A stretch of 64,000 nucleotides of DNA, taken from the NCBI RefSeq assembly GCF_017316025.1, contig NZ_JAFLVT010000009.1:44441-108440 (forward strand), written 5' to 3'. The DNA is from Candidatus Enterococcus myersii. GTDB taxonomy: Bacteria > Bacillota > Bacilli > Lactobacillales > Enterococcaceae. Positions 9,583-19,202 of this stretch are shown here, piece after piece (the stretch's first letter is position 1; each line of letters begins with the position of its first letter). The translations under genes and the position numbers were made by a program. A model generated the notes under the pieces. That model did no database searches, had not been told where the DNA came from, and worked only from the letters and a program-made list of their open reading frames with translations.

Positions 9583-10560
9583 TTAAAAGTTGACGATTTC
9601 TTTTACTTTTGCTTCGATATCCGCAGCATTTGGTAACCAAATATTTTCAGCTTGACCAAACGGGAAGACTGTATCTGGCGCTGAAACGCGACCAACAGGA
9701 GCTTCAAGAGATAAAACAGCTCGTTCAGAGATTTCAGAAACAACTTGAGCACCAACGCCAGCTTGTTTTTGTGCTTCTTGCACGACAACGACGCGGCCGG
9801 TTTTTTCAACAGATGCGATAATTGTTTCAATATCTAAAGGTGCGACAGTACGAAGATCGATAATTTCAGCATCGATATTTTCTTTAGCTAAATTGTCTGC
9901 AGCTTTAATTGCTTCACGAACCATTGCACCATAAGTAATAATTGAAACATCTTTACCTTCACGAGTTACAGCTGCTTTGTCCAAAGGAACTTCATAAGCT
10001 TCATCTGGCACTTCATCACGGAATGAACGATAAAGTTTCATATGTTCCAAAAAGACAACGGGATCATTACTGCGAATTGAAGCAATCAATAAACCTTTGG
10101 CATCATAAGGATTTGATGGAATAACGACCCGCAAACCAGGAGATTGCGCCATTAAACCTTCCAAATTATCTGAGTGAAGTTCAGGTGTGTGCACACCACC
10201 ACCAAATGGAGAACGAATGGTGATTGGCAAATTACGTGTCCCGCCCATACGGTAACGTGTCCGCGCCATTTGGCCTACGATTTCATCCATTACTTCAAAA
10301 ACAAAACCAAAGAACTGAATTTCAGGGACTGGACGGAAGCCTTCAAGAGCTAAACCAAAGGCCAAACCACCAATACCAGATTCTGCTAACGGTGTATCAA
10401 AAACGCGATCTTCACCATATTTTTCTTGCAAACCTTCTGTTGCGCGGAACACCCCACCATTTTTACCTACGTCTTCACCAAATACTAAGACATTTTCGTC
10501 AGCACCTAATTCCAAACTCAATGCGTCGGTGATCGCTTGGATCATTGTTTTTTGCGCCAT
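9583..10560 (-). CDS. pdhB: Pyruvate dehydrogenase E1 component, beta subunit
   Basis: Beta subunit of the thiamine-diphosphate E1, 325 aa, of the transketolase-like pyrimidine-binding type. Motifs: [15 protein letters not shown], with the acidic residue expected near the cofactor, [14 protein letters not shown], and a C-terminal domain ending [14 protein letters not shown]. With PdhA it decarboxylates pyruvate and acetylates E2. It starts two bases after the pdhA stop, so expression is coupled. Branched-chain keto acid E1 beta is similar, but the co-transcribed E2/E3 and absence of ptb/buk genes favour pyruvate. Confidence 0.95.
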   Translation of the reverse strand: MAQKTMIQAITDALSLELGADENVLVFGEDVGKNGGVFRATEGLQEKYGEDRVFDTPLAESGIGGLAFGLALEGFRPVPEIQFFGFVFEVMDEIVGQMARTRYRMGGTRNLPITIRSPFGGGVHTPELHSDNLEGLMAQSPGLRVVIPSNPYDAKGLLIASIRSNDPVVFLEHMKLYRSFRDEVPDEAYEVPLDKAAVTREGKDVSIITYGAMVREAIKAADNLAKENIDAEIIDLRTVAPLDIETIIASVEKTGRVVVVQEAQKQAGVGAQVVSEISERAVLSLEAPVGRVSAPDTVFPFGQAENIWLPNAADIEAKVKEIVNF

Positions 10561-10562
10561 GA

Positions 10563-11699
<1,137 letters not shown>

Positions 11700-11713
11700 C
11701 TAAGTATAACAGC

Positions 11714-11742
11714 ATAATATTCTGTATTAGGTAATTCGTAAA
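11714..11742 (-). promoter_or_regulatory. Sigma-A promoter of pdhABCD
   Basis: Minus strand: -35 TTTACG (11737-11742), 17-bp spacer, -10 TATTAT (11714-11719). The leader to the pdhA start is about 30 nt. Confidence 0.65.
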
Positions 11743-11845
11743 ACTTACATCACTAAGCTATCATTTATCTGAAATAAATACAACTAAGACGCTCACTAAA
11801 TCACGAAATAAAAATTCGTTAAAACAGCTTAATATCAAATTATTT

Positions 11846-11881
11846 TTGTGAATTTCATCACATTTGTGAAGCGCTTTTAAA
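11846..11881. promoter_or_regulatory. Tandem Rex-like operators upstream of the pdh operon
   Basis: Two adjacent 18-bp elements. The first is TTGTGAA-TTTC-ATCACAT (11846-11863), close to the Rex operator form TTGTGAA-N4-TTCACAA. The second is TTGTGAA-GCGC-TTTTAAA (11864-11881), with a good left half only. Rex senses NADH/NAD+, and PDH produces NADH, so redox control is plausible. They lie over 100 bp upstream of the main promoter. A weak minus-strand promoter (TTGTCA at 11898-11903, 17-bp gap, TTAAAA) would place them at its start site. The AAGCGCTT in the second element also resembles a cre core. Binding is inference. Confidence 0.4.
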
Positions 11882-11936
11882 AATTCTTGATTTCATTTGA
11901 CAAAAATCCAATTAATTGCTAGTACAGCAAGATATT

Positions 11937-11970
11937 AAAAATGCGACAGTTACAGAAGTAACTGCCGCAT
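11937..11970 (-). terminator. Intrinsic terminator of the mgtA-type gene
   Basis: Minus strand: 13-bp stem ATGCGGCAGTTAC/GTAACTGTCGCAT with one G-U, 4-nt loop, then TTTT. It begins eight bases after the gene stop. Confidence 0.88.
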
Positions 11971-11978
11971 TTATTTCT

Positions 11979-14570
11979 TTATACCCACTCAGAAGTGAAT
12001 TTAATGTAAAGTCGTTTCGCAATTTCAATCACAATCAGGTAACCTATGATGATTAAAATGAACCAACCCCAATAATTCGCAGGTAACATCACAAAATCAA
12101 AAACACTTCGTAATGGGGATAAAACTAATACAAAACCTGTTACAATTGCTAAAAGACTAGTCAAAATAACTGGTAAGGAAGCCCGACTTTGAATAAAGGG
12201 TACTTTTCTAGTGCGAACCATATGAACAACTAAGGTCTGCGTCGTTAAACCGACTAAAAACCAGCCTGTTTGGAAAAGGCTTTGTTCTGCAACTGTATTT
12301 GCACCTAGAACAAACCACATTACCAAAAAAGTCAAAATATCAAAAATACTAGAAACCGGACCGATGGAAACGGTAAATTTAAACAAATCACCAATTTCCC
12401 AACGCACAGGCTTTACTAACTCTTCTTCATCTACATTATCCCAAGGAATTGTCAATTGTGCCATATCATAAATCAAATTTTGTACCAATAATTGCATCGA
12501 AAGCATCGGCAAGAAAGGTAAAAAAGCACTTGCTACTAAAATTGAAAAGACATTGCCAAAGTTTGAACTGATCGTAAACTTAATGTATTTCATCATGTTA
12601 GAAAAAACCCGACGGCCTTCAATGACCCCTGTTTCCAACACATTTAGGCTTTTTTCTAACAAAATAATTGAACTGGCATCTTTGGTGATATCGGCTGCTG
12701 TATCCACAGAGATACCAACATCAGCTTTTCTTAACGCTGGTGCATCATTAATGCCATCCCCCATAAAACCAACGGTGTGACCTTTTCGTTGAATGACTTC
12801 AATTAGCCGGGATTTTTGCATGGGATTTAATTTGGCAAATAAATTCGTTTCATCCACTTGTGCCATCAATTCTTCATCTGATAAAACTTCAACATCTGTC
12901 CCTAACAAAATATTGGTAACACCAATTCCTACATCTTGGCAAACTTTTTTGGCAACGATAGCATTATCGCCGGTTAAAACTTTTACTGAAACACCGTGTG
13001 CATGTAGCGACTTAATGGCAGAAATCGCCGATTCTTTGGCTGGATCTAAAAAGCCCATAAATCCGATTAAGGTCATATCTTTTTCATCTGAAACCGAATA
13101 ATTCGCATCACTGTGGGCATCTCTTTTCACCGCCACGGTTAAAACTCGCATCCCTTGTTCGTTCATCTTAATATTCACGTTGCGCATTTTTTCTCTTAAT
13201 TCATCGTCTAAGAGAACAACTTCACCATCAATTTCAGCATATTTACAAACTTGTTCCATCTCTTCCACAGCACCTTTTGTTACCATGATTTGATGATTAT
13301 CAGCTTTTACCACGACAGTTAACCGACGACGAGAAAAGTCAAAAGGAATTTCATCGATTTTAACGACATTTTCAAAAGGCAACTGGCAACTATTTTCTTC
13401 AAAATAATTTAAAACGGCAATATCCATCAAATTTTTCCAACCGGTTTGATAGTGAGAATTAAGATATGTCATGTTTAGAACAGCTTGATTTTCTTTTCCC
13501 ATTGGATTTAAATGTTGCACCAAAACTACACGGTCTTCAGTGATTGTACCGGTTTTATCCGTACACAATACATCCATACTGCCTAAATTTTGAATAGAAG
13601 GCAACTCTTTTACAATAACTTTTTGTTTGGATAATGCAAGTGCACCTTTGGCTAAATTACTCGTCACAATCATCGGTAACATTTCAGGCGTTAGGCCCAC
13701 TGCTACGGCAATTGCAAAAAAGAACGCAGAAGTCCAATCTCCTTTTGTTAGGCCGTTAATTAAAAAGACTACCGGAAATAAAACCATTACCATCCGTAAT
13801 AACAACTTGCTAACCCGAGTCAAACCGATATCAAAAGCTGTTTTTCCACGTTTACTCGTTGCATTTTTGGCAATATCGCCAAAGAAAGTTTGTTGTCCCG
13901 TTTTTAAAATGATAACTTTTCCTTGACCACTTAATACATCTGTCCCCATAAATACTAAATCATCTAAGTCTAGTGCAGAAACATCTTCATCTTTTTTAAC
14001 ACCAGCTTCGACAAATTTTTCCACTGGCATTGACTCACCAGTCAAAGAAGATTGATTAACAAATAAATCCTTGGTCCAAATCAAAACAGCATCAGCTGGG
14101 ATCATGTCACCTGTTGCAAGGGTCACGATATCGCCTGGCACCACTTCATCCATCGGAATTTCTTTGGTGAGCCCATCTCGTGTTACTGCGCAAGTATTTT
14201 CGATTAATTCCTTTAATTCTAAACTTGCTTTTTGAGAGCGATATTCTTGCACAAAGGTAATAATGACACTAGCTAAAATCATCACTATCATAACAATGGC
14301 TGCCTCATAATCCCTCGTTGCAAATGATACAATGGCCAAAGCCGCCAAAACCAAAACAAAAGGATCTTTAAAGGCTTCTAAAAACAAGAGCCAAGCAGGT
14401 GTCGGTTTTTGCGCATCTACCCGATTTTCACCATACTCTTCTAACCGTTTTCTTGCATCTTCAGAAGATAACCCGTTAATAGAGGTTCTCAGCTCCATAA
14501 ATAATTCTCGTTCTGATAAAAGTGCTAATTTTTTTAATTCTTGTTCTTTTGTGTTTTTTGTAAATAACAT
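11979..14570 (-). CDS. mgtA: Magnesium-translocating P-type ATPase, MgtA/MgtB type
   Basis: P-type ATPase (P3B class) importing Mg2+, about 863 aa, near the family length. Order: N-terminal cation-ATPase domain, TM helices, actuator domain with SLTGESMPVE, phosphorylation site DKTGTITED, nucleotide-binding domain, hinge MGDGINDAPAL, then a C-terminal TM bundle. The open frame reaches a GTG at 14588, but AAGGAGAG lies between that GTG and the ATG at 14570, so the ATG is the start. The M-box riboswitch in the 420-nt leader supports Mg2+ as substrate rather than Ca2+. Expression should rise when cytosolic Mg2+ is low. Confidence 0.95.
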   Translation of the reverse strand: MLFTKNTKEQELKKLALLSERELFMELRTSINGLSSEDARKRLEEYGENRVDAQKPTPAWLLFLEAFKDPFVLVLAALAIVSFATRDYEAAIVMIVMILASVIITFVQEYRSQKASLELKELIENTCAVTRDGLTKEIPMDEVVPGDIVTLATGDMIPADAVLIWTKDLFVNQSSLTGESMPVEKFVEAGVKKDEDVSALDLDDLVFMGTDVLSGQGKVIILKTGQQTFFGDIAKNATSKRGKTAFDIGLTRVSKLLLRMVMVLFPVVFLINGLTKGDWTSAFFFAIAVAVGLTPEMLPMIVTSNLAKGALALSKQKVIVKELPSIQNLGSMDVLCTDKTGTITEDRVVLVQHLNPMGKENQAVLNMTYLNSHYQTGWKNLMDIAVLNYFEENSCQLPFENVVKIDEIPFDFSRRRLTVVVKADNHQIMVTKGAVEEMEQVCKYAEIDGEVVLLDDELREKMRNVNIKMNEQGMRVLTVAVKRDAHSDANYSVSDEKDMTLIGFMGFLDPAKESAISAIKSLHAHGVSVKVLTGDNAIVAKKVCQDVGIGVTNILLGTDVEVLSDEELMAQVDETNLFAKLNPMQKSRLIEVIQRKGHTVGFMGDGINDAPALRKADVGISVDTAADITKDASSIILLEKSLNVLETGVIEGRRVFSNMMKYIKFTISSNFGNVFSILVASAFLPFLPMLSMQLLVQNLIYDMAQLTIPWDNVDEEELVKPVRWEIGDLFKFTVSIGPVSSIFDILTFLVMWFVLGANTVAEQSLFQTGWFLVGLTTQTLVVHMVRTRKVPFIQSRASLPVILTSLLAIVTGFVLVLSPLRSVFDFVMLPANYWGWFILIIIGYLIVIEIAKRLYIKFTSEWV

Positions 14571-14755
14571 GTTTTCTCTCCTTGCCACTAGGAAAGACTC
14601 CCGCTTCCCTAGCCATTTTTATTTAGTTTCTGTCGCGAGGGACTGGGGTGTTCCATGTCAATCAACCTTTCTGAACTTTATTTCAAATATTTAGCTGGCA
14701 AAGCGTAACCAAAAAAATCTGCTCACATTATTTTTGAAAAGACCACCTTGTCAAA

Positions 14756-14790
14756 AAGAAAAAACGCGTGCTCAACAATGAGCACGCGTT
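14756..14790 (-). terminator. Riboswitch-controlled terminator in the mgtA leader
   Basis: Minus strand: 13-bp stem AACGCGTGCTCAT..TTGAGCACGCGTT (arms within 14763-14790) followed by TTTTTCTTTTT. It lies right after the M-box aptamer and over 180 bases before the mgtA start, as expected for an Mg2+-controlled OFF switch. Confidence 0.9.
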
Positions 14791-14802
14791 TAATAAGCGT
14801 AT

Positions 14803-14957
14803 GTTCATGTTGAGCTTTAGCACTATAGGGCGTAGATAGCATCTGCTATCAGCTGCGTTATGAATAACCTTCACGATCATTCCTGTTCTACCAACTAAGA
14901 GTCTCTCGATTCTTTCGCGGCAGCAGCTTGTGTCCATATAGGAGCCTCACCTAACAA
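14803..14957 (-). promoter_or_regulatory. M-box (ykoK leader) magnesium riboswitch
   Basis: Minus strand. The 5' conserved block GTTAGGTGAGGCTCCTATA (14937-14955) is followed by TGGACACAAGCTGCTGCC, AACAGGAAT, the ATAACGCAGCTGATAGCA block and the 3' block CCCTATAGTGCTAAAGCTC. These are the hallmark segments of the M-box aptamer, which folds around Mg2+. In Bacillus, high Mg2+ stabilises the aptamer and permits terminator formation, shutting off the transporter. The downstream mgtA gene and the terminator at 14756-14790 fit that design. Confidence 0.95.
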
Positions 14958-14995
14958 ATATTTAATTATGAAAATTTCAATCTCTTTTCACTTAC

Positions 14996-15024
14996 ATCCT
15001 AAAGAATCTAAACTTCTTTGTCAA
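14996..15024 (-). promoter_or_regulatory. Promoter of the M-box/mgtA transcript
   Basis: Minus strand: perfect -35 TTGACA (15019-15024), 17-bp spacer, -10 TAGGAT (14996-15001). Predicted start about 14989, some 30 nt before the M-box. Confidence 0.75.
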
Positions 15025-15155
15025 CACTAACGAAACATTTTTTTCAAAAAAAAATAACTCAATCTCATTTTAACAAAATTTTTGTAAAGATTTAAAAAGC
15101 CCGCAATTCTCATTGCGCAATCTCTTATTTCACCGTATTATTAACTGTAAAAAAA

Positions 15156-15183
15156 TTATAATTATTATTTCCTTATAATTATT
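15156..15183 (+). promoter_or_regulatory. Tandem TTATAATTATT repeats before the Mga-like gene
   Basis: Two exact 11-bp direct repeats, TTATAATTATT at 15156-15166 and 15173-15183, 17 bp apart, each containing a TATAAT. No good -35 is seen for either. They lie directly before the ribosome site CAGGAGAG of the regulator gene. They could be overlapping -10 elements or an operator for autoregulation. Confidence 0.4.
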
Positions 15184-15198
15184 ACACAGGAGAGTTTT

Positions 15199-16689
15199 AT
15201 GAATTTACGTTCTTTTTTAGCTCGCCAGGAGCAACGTCAACTTATCGTCATTGAAACCCTTTATCAGCACCCTAATGGCATTACTTTAGAAAAATTGTTA
15301 AAGATCTGCCCATTTTCATTAAAAACCATTCGCAATACGATTGCTGAAATAACAAGCTACTTTCCTGGTTTTGAAATTGATTTTCATCAAAATCGTTATT
15401 ATTGGCAAGCCCCTTTTGATTTTGGCTTAGATCGTTTTTACGATTATTTGATGCAAGAAACAAGCGAAATGCGCTTTTTAGAACACTTACTTTTTGAAGA
15501 TTGTTTTACTTTTTCTGACTGTGCCAATACGCTTTACTTAAGTAACGCTAGCTTTCATCGGTTGCATCATAATTTTTCCCAACTTTTAGCTCCCTTTAAC
15601 GTTAAAATAGCCAACCGTCCTGTCCGAATTGAAGGAAATGAAGTGTTTATTCGCGCGTTATACACATTATATTTTTGCGAAAAACGCTACGCTGCAGCAT
15701 ATCTCTTACCTGACAGTAAAAGCGATCATGCCTTAAGCGATTTGGTTCGTACCATTTTAAAAGAAAATCAATTGCCGCAAAATTACCGGCTACACGAGCA
15801 GCTCTACTTTGCAGGCGCGGTTTCTTTATGGCGTCAAAATAATAACCACCCTCTTCAAGAAAAGTTTAAAAGCAACTTTATCAAAACAGCGACAAAAAAA
15901 ACAGAAACTGCACTGTTTCAGCTAAAAGACTCTTTATTAACTATGAATTGGCATTACGATTTTGAAGAAACCCTTTGGCCACTTTGCTATGATTATTTAC
16001 TACTTTCTTTTGAGCATTTTACCTTGGCCAAAAAAAAGAACGCCCGTATTCAAGAGTTGAATGAATTAACGAGGCGTTTTCTAGAAGACTTACTCGCATT
16101 AACGTCAACGACCATTTCCTTTTTGCAATTGGAAGAATTAGTGTGGCACTTTTGCAATGAAAATTATATTTACTTAAAAAACAGTGACTTCATTGCGATT
16201 TTATCCAATTCAAGGCGTGGCTTTGTTTTGAATTACGAGAAAAAGTTCCCTCATATTATTGCTGGTTTGAAGCAATTTATTGGCGACTATGGAATTAAAA
16301 ACAACATTCAAATCACGATTGACCATATGTACCATCAACTATTTCTTATCATTACTTTACTGCCTCAAGTTTTGGAATATTGGCAGTTTAAAACCCGAAC
16401 GTTAATTTTATCCGACGTTTCTTTAGCACATCCCCACTACTTACAAAAAAAGTTACAACAGCATTTTATTAACCAAACCGATTTCGAACTAATCGACTGT
16501 GTCAATACACAGCACCAAAAGATGCACGAACAATTTGAAGCTTATGATTTAATCATCTCAACCTTCTCGCCGCAAGAAATGTTTGGTCATCTTCCCATCG
16601 TGACGATTAAACCGATACCTGATTTTCACGACTTTCTTAAAATCGAGTCGGCTTTACAACAAGTAACTGCCCACAAACATTCTGCCTAA
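15199..16689 (+). CDS. Mga-family helix-turn-helix transcriptional regulator
   Basis: 496-aa regulator of the Mga/AtxA-like class. The N-terminus has a winged HTH (about residues 10-60: GITLEKLLKICPFSLKTIRNTI), then a second HTH-like segment (about 95-150, FSDCANTLYLSNASFHR). A large helical PRD-like region follows. The C-terminal 120 residues resemble the EIIB-like domain of this class (LILSDVSLAHPHY, later DLIISTFSPQEM). Such regulators act as dimers and can be phosphorylated by the PTS. Divergent from the mgtA gene, so a link to Mg2+ or sugar uptake is possible but not shown. Targets unknown. The start follows CAGGAGAGTTTT. Confidence 0.82.
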   Translation: MNLRSFLARQEQRQLIVIETLYQHPNGITLEKLLKICPFSLKTIRNTIAEITSYFPGFEIDFHQNRYYWQAPFDFGLDRFYDYLMQETSEMRFLEHLLFEDCFTFSDCANTLYLSNASFHRLHHNFSQLLAPFNVKIANRPVRIEGNEVFIRALYTLYFCEKRYAAAYLLPDSKSDHALSDLVRTILKENQLPQNYRLHEQLYFAGAVSLWRQNNNHPLQEKFKSNFIKTATKKTETALFQLKDSLLTMNWHYDFEETLWPLCYDYLLLSFEHFTLAKKKNARIQELNELTRRFLEDLLALTSTTISFLQLEELVWHFCNENYIYLKNSDFIAILSNSRRGFVLNYEKKFPHIIAGLKQFIGDYGIKNNIQITIDHMYHQLFLIITLLPQVLEYWQFKTRTLILSDVSLAHPHYLQKKLQQHFINQTDFELIDCVNTQHQKMHEQFEAYDLIISTFSPQEMFGHLPIVTIKPIPDFHDFLKIESALQQVTAHKHSA

Positions 16690-16731
16690 GGGAATTTCTC
16701 TTAACTTTTCCTCTTTTGAATAATAACAACC

Positions 16732-16780
16732 TAACAAATTAGGACCAAAAGCCACCATGGCTTTTGGTCCTAATTTGTTA
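16732..16780. terminator. Bidirectional terminator between convergent genes
   Basis: Almost perfect inverted repeat with 23-bp arms (TAACAAATTAGGACC...) around a 3-nt centre. It lies between the ends of the Mga-like gene and wecB. A CTTTTT run follows on the plus strand; the minus side is less T-rich. Confidence 0.75.
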
Positions 16781-16787
16781 AAACTTT

Positions 16788-17903
16788 TTATATCCCTTCA
16801 TTATTTTTTGTAAAATACGCAACAATAGCATTTAAAATTCGCTCACTCGCTTTTCCATCGCCATATGGATTTTTCGCCTGAGCCATTTTTTTATATGCCT
16901 CTTGGCTGGTTAAAAGATTTTTAGCCGCTTCATAAACTTGCTCTTCATCAGTCCCCACTAAGCGCAACGTTCCAGCTTTTATTCCCTCTGGTCGCTCCGT
17001 CGTATCCCGCAACACCAAAACCGGCACCCCAAGTGAGGGGGCTTCTTCTTGCACCCCACCAGAGTCGGTCATAATCAAATAACTTCTAGCAGCAATATTA
17101 TGAAAATCCACTACATCTAGTGGTTCAATTAACGCCACATTTGCCAAATCCCCCAGCTGTTTTCGTGCATTTTGTCGTACTAATGGATTTTTGTGCATCG
17201 GAAAAACAATCGAAACTTCAGGAAATTCCGTGGCTAAGCGGCGCAATGCATGAAATACCGATGCCATTTTATCCCCTAAGTTTTCCCGTCGATGCATGGT
17301 AACTAGGATCTGTTTTTTATCTGCTGAAAGTGCAGGATGCCCATATTCTTTTTTCAGCGTATATTTCATGGCATCAATTGCTGTATTACCCGTGATATAA
17401 ATATGATCAGATAAATGATGCTCTTGTTGCAAATTCTCCGCACTGGTGGCAGTCGGCGCAAAATAAAGATCACTTAAAACATCCGTCAACTGACGGTTGG
17501 CTTCTTCTGGATAAGGCGAATATTTTTTATAAGTTCTTAATCCGGCTTCGACGTGACCAATTGGAATTTGCTGATAAAAAGCGGCAGTTGCCGCAGCAAA
17601 CGTTGTTGTAGTATCCCCGTGAACTAACACGATATCTGGTCGTGCTTGTTTTAACACTGGCTGTAATTCCAATAAAACTTTGGTCGTAATATCAGTCAAC
17701 GTCTGCCCGTTACTCATAATATCCAAGTCAAAATCCGCTTTTAACGAAAAGATTTCCATCACTTGATCTAGCATTTCACGATGCTGTGCTGTTATAGTGA
17801 CAATTGATTCAAAACGCGTATCTTTTTCCAGCGCTTTAATAAGTGGTGCCATCTTAATCGCTTCTGGTCGTGTACCAAAAATCGACATGACTTTGATTGT
17901 CAT
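16788..17903 (-). CDS. wecB: UDP-N-acetylglucosamine 2-epimerase (non-hydrolysing)
   Basis: Interconverts UDP-GlcNAc and UDP-ManNAc, the precursor for ManNAc in wall teichoic acid and surface polysaccharides. 371 aa, GT-B fold. Motifs: FGTRPEAIKMAPL at the N-terminus, HGDTTTTFAA, GHVEAGLRT, and C-terminal TDSGGVQEEAPSLG with TERPEG. Also named mnaA in Firmicutes. It stands alone, with no other cell-wall gene next to it. The ribosome site GAGGGG precedes the ATG at 17903. An extended -10 (TGCTAGAAT, hexamer 17969-17974) is a plausible promoter. Confidence 0.94.
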   Translation of the reverse strand: MTIKVMSIFGTRPEAIKMAPLIKALEKDTRFESIVTITAQHREMLDQVMEIFSLKADFDLDIMSNGQTLTDITTKVLLELQPVLKQARPDIVLVHGDTTTTFAAATAAFYQQIPIGHVEAGLRTYKKYSPYPEEANRQLTDVLSDLYFAPTATSAENLQQEHHLSDHIYITGNTAIDAMKYTLKKEYGHPALSADKKQILVTMHRRENLGDKMASVFHALRRLATEFPEVSIVFPMHKNPLVRQNARKQLGDLANVALIEPLDVVDFHNIAARSYLIMTDSGGVQEEAPSLGVPVLVLRDTTERPEGIKAGTLRLVGTDEEQVYEAAKNLLTSQEAYKKMAQAKNPYGDGKASERILNAIVAYFTKNNEGI

Positions 17904-17968
17904 TTTATCCCCTCTTTCAAAAAAAATAATAAATTTCGATCACAAATAACATCTAATCCTTCGTCTTC

Positions 17969-17974
17969 ATTCTA
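17969..17974 (-). promoter_or_regulatory. Probable extended -10 promoter of wecB
   Basis: Minus-strand TGCTAGAAT with a weak TTTCAT 17 bp upstream. It begins within the downstream flank of the guaC terminator. Confidence 0.45.
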
Positions 17975-17994
17975 GCATAACCTGTAACAGGATG

Positions 17995-18025
17995 AAAAAA
18001 ACCACGACTGTCGACAGTCGTGGTT
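17995..18025 (-). terminator. Intrinsic terminator of guaC
   Basis: A perfect 26-bp palindrome AACCACGACTGTC/GACAGTCGTGGTT at 18000-18025, followed on the minus strand by TTTTT. Confidence 0.9.
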
Positions 18026-18036
18026 AAAAGTACTAC

Positions 18037-19023
18037 TTAAATCGTATCGCCATTAAAAATAGAGTTTTTCACAATCACATAATCGACTTTGCGAATTGCT
18101 TCTAAGTCTTTGCCGCCCGCATAAGAGATCGATGACTGTAAGTCTTGTTGCATTTCCACCAAGGTATCTGCAAGCTTACCTTTGTAAGGAATCCAAATTT
18201 TCTTACCTTCTACATTTTTCTTTTCACCTTTTTGAAATTCAGAAGCACTACCAAAATATTCCTTCAAGACAACACCGTCTTGTACTTTGGTTTCCCCTGG
18301 AGATTCTTCATGCCCAGCAAACAGCGAGCCAATCATAACCATGGTAGCACCAAAACGAACGGATTTTGCAATATCTCCGTGGGTTCTAATTCCGCCGTCG
18401 GCAATGATTGGTTTTCTGGCCGCTTTTGCACACCAACGCACAGCTGCTAATTGCCAGCCCCCTGTACCAAAACCGGTTTTAATTTTAGTGATACAAACTT
18501 TACCTGGTCCAATTCCAACTTTAGTTGCATCCGCACCAGCGTTTTCCAATTCACGAACTGCTTCTGGTGTTCCCACGTTACCGGCAATGACAAATGTCTC
18601 TGGCAATAAACGTTTAATGTGTTGAATCATTTCAATCACAGCATTAGCATGCCCATGGGCAATATCAATTGTAATGTAGTCTGGCACTAGATTTTCTGCT
18701 GCCAATTCTTCAACAAAAGTGTACTCATGAGGTTTTACGCCAACACTAATTGACGTAATCAAGTTACGACTTTGCATTTTTTTGATAAAAGGAATACGGG
18801 CATCTTCATTGAAACGATGCATAATGTAGAAATAGCCATTTTCAGCTAAAAATTCCGCGATATTTTCATCGATAATCGTCTGCATATTAGCAGGTACTAC
18901 CGGCATTTTAAACGAGTGCTTCCCTAAGGTTACCGTTGTATCACACTCGGAACGAGAACTTACGATACATTTATTTGGAATCAGTTGAACATCTTCATAA
19001 TCAAAAACTTTCATATCAAACAT
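18037..19023 (-). CDS. guaC: GMP reductase
   Basis: NADPH-dependent deamination of GMP to IMP, returning guanine nucleotides to the purine pool. 328 aa from the chosen start. IMPDH/GMPR TIM barrel without CBS domains; catalytic-cysteine loop [15 protein letters not shown] (about residue 175) and [11 protein letters not shown]. The N-terminus [15 protein letters not shown] is typical of GuaC. The open frame reaches a GTG at 19056, but TGGAGG sits nine bases before the ATG at 19023, so that is the likely start. It stands alone but near the purine block. Confidence 0.95.
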   Translation of the reverse strand: MFDMKVFDYEDVQLIPNKCIVSSRSECDTTVTLGKHSFKMPVVPANMQTIIDENIAEFLAENGYFYIMHRFNEDARIPFIKKMQSRNLITSISVGVKPHEYTFVEELAAENLVPDYITIDIAHGHANAVIEMIQHIKRLLPETFVIAGNVGTPEAVRELENAGADATKVGIGPGKVCITKIKTGFGTGGWQLAAVRWCAKAARKPIIADGGIRTHGDIAKSVRFGATMVMIGSLFAGHEESPGETKVQDGVVLKEYFGSASEFQKGEKKNVEGKKIWIPYKGKLADTLVEMQQDLQSSISYAGGKDLEAIRKVDYVIVKNSIFNGDTI

Positions 19024-19132
19024 AATGAATAGCCTCCATTTGTTTATTTGGGTCACATTTTTTGCGCCCTATGTAATTTAGCCCATCTTATTCAGAAATG
19101 CAACAGAATAATCGTAAATATTTTCTTGAAAC

Positions 19133-19162
19133 ACAAAAATCGTTCGGAAATTCCGAACGATT
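19133..19162 (-). terminator. Intrinsic terminator of the aldo/keto reductase gene
   Basis: Palindrome AATCGTTCGGAA/TTCCGAACGATT (19138-19162, one central base) followed by TTTTTGTG on the minus strand. Confidence 0.85.
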
Positions 19163-19202
19163 ATCGTTTTCAAGCTATTTATTATCAGAAATTATAATTA
19201 AT

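Noticed and set aside
14332..14694. 120-aa plus-strand open frame opposite mgtA start
   Set aside because: Overlaps the verified start and leader of mgtA on the other strand; low-complexity lysine/serine protein.
14728..14937. 69-aa minus-strand open frame in the mgtA leader
   Set aside because: It lies entirely over the M-box aptamer and its terminator and has no ribosome site. The conserved sequence is RNA structure, not protein.
19138..19162. Palindrome containing two PurBox-like TTCCGAACGAT arms near guaC
   Set aside because: It is followed by a T-run right after the aldo/keto reductase gene, so it is better read as an intrinsic terminator; box spacing of zero does not match PurR operators.
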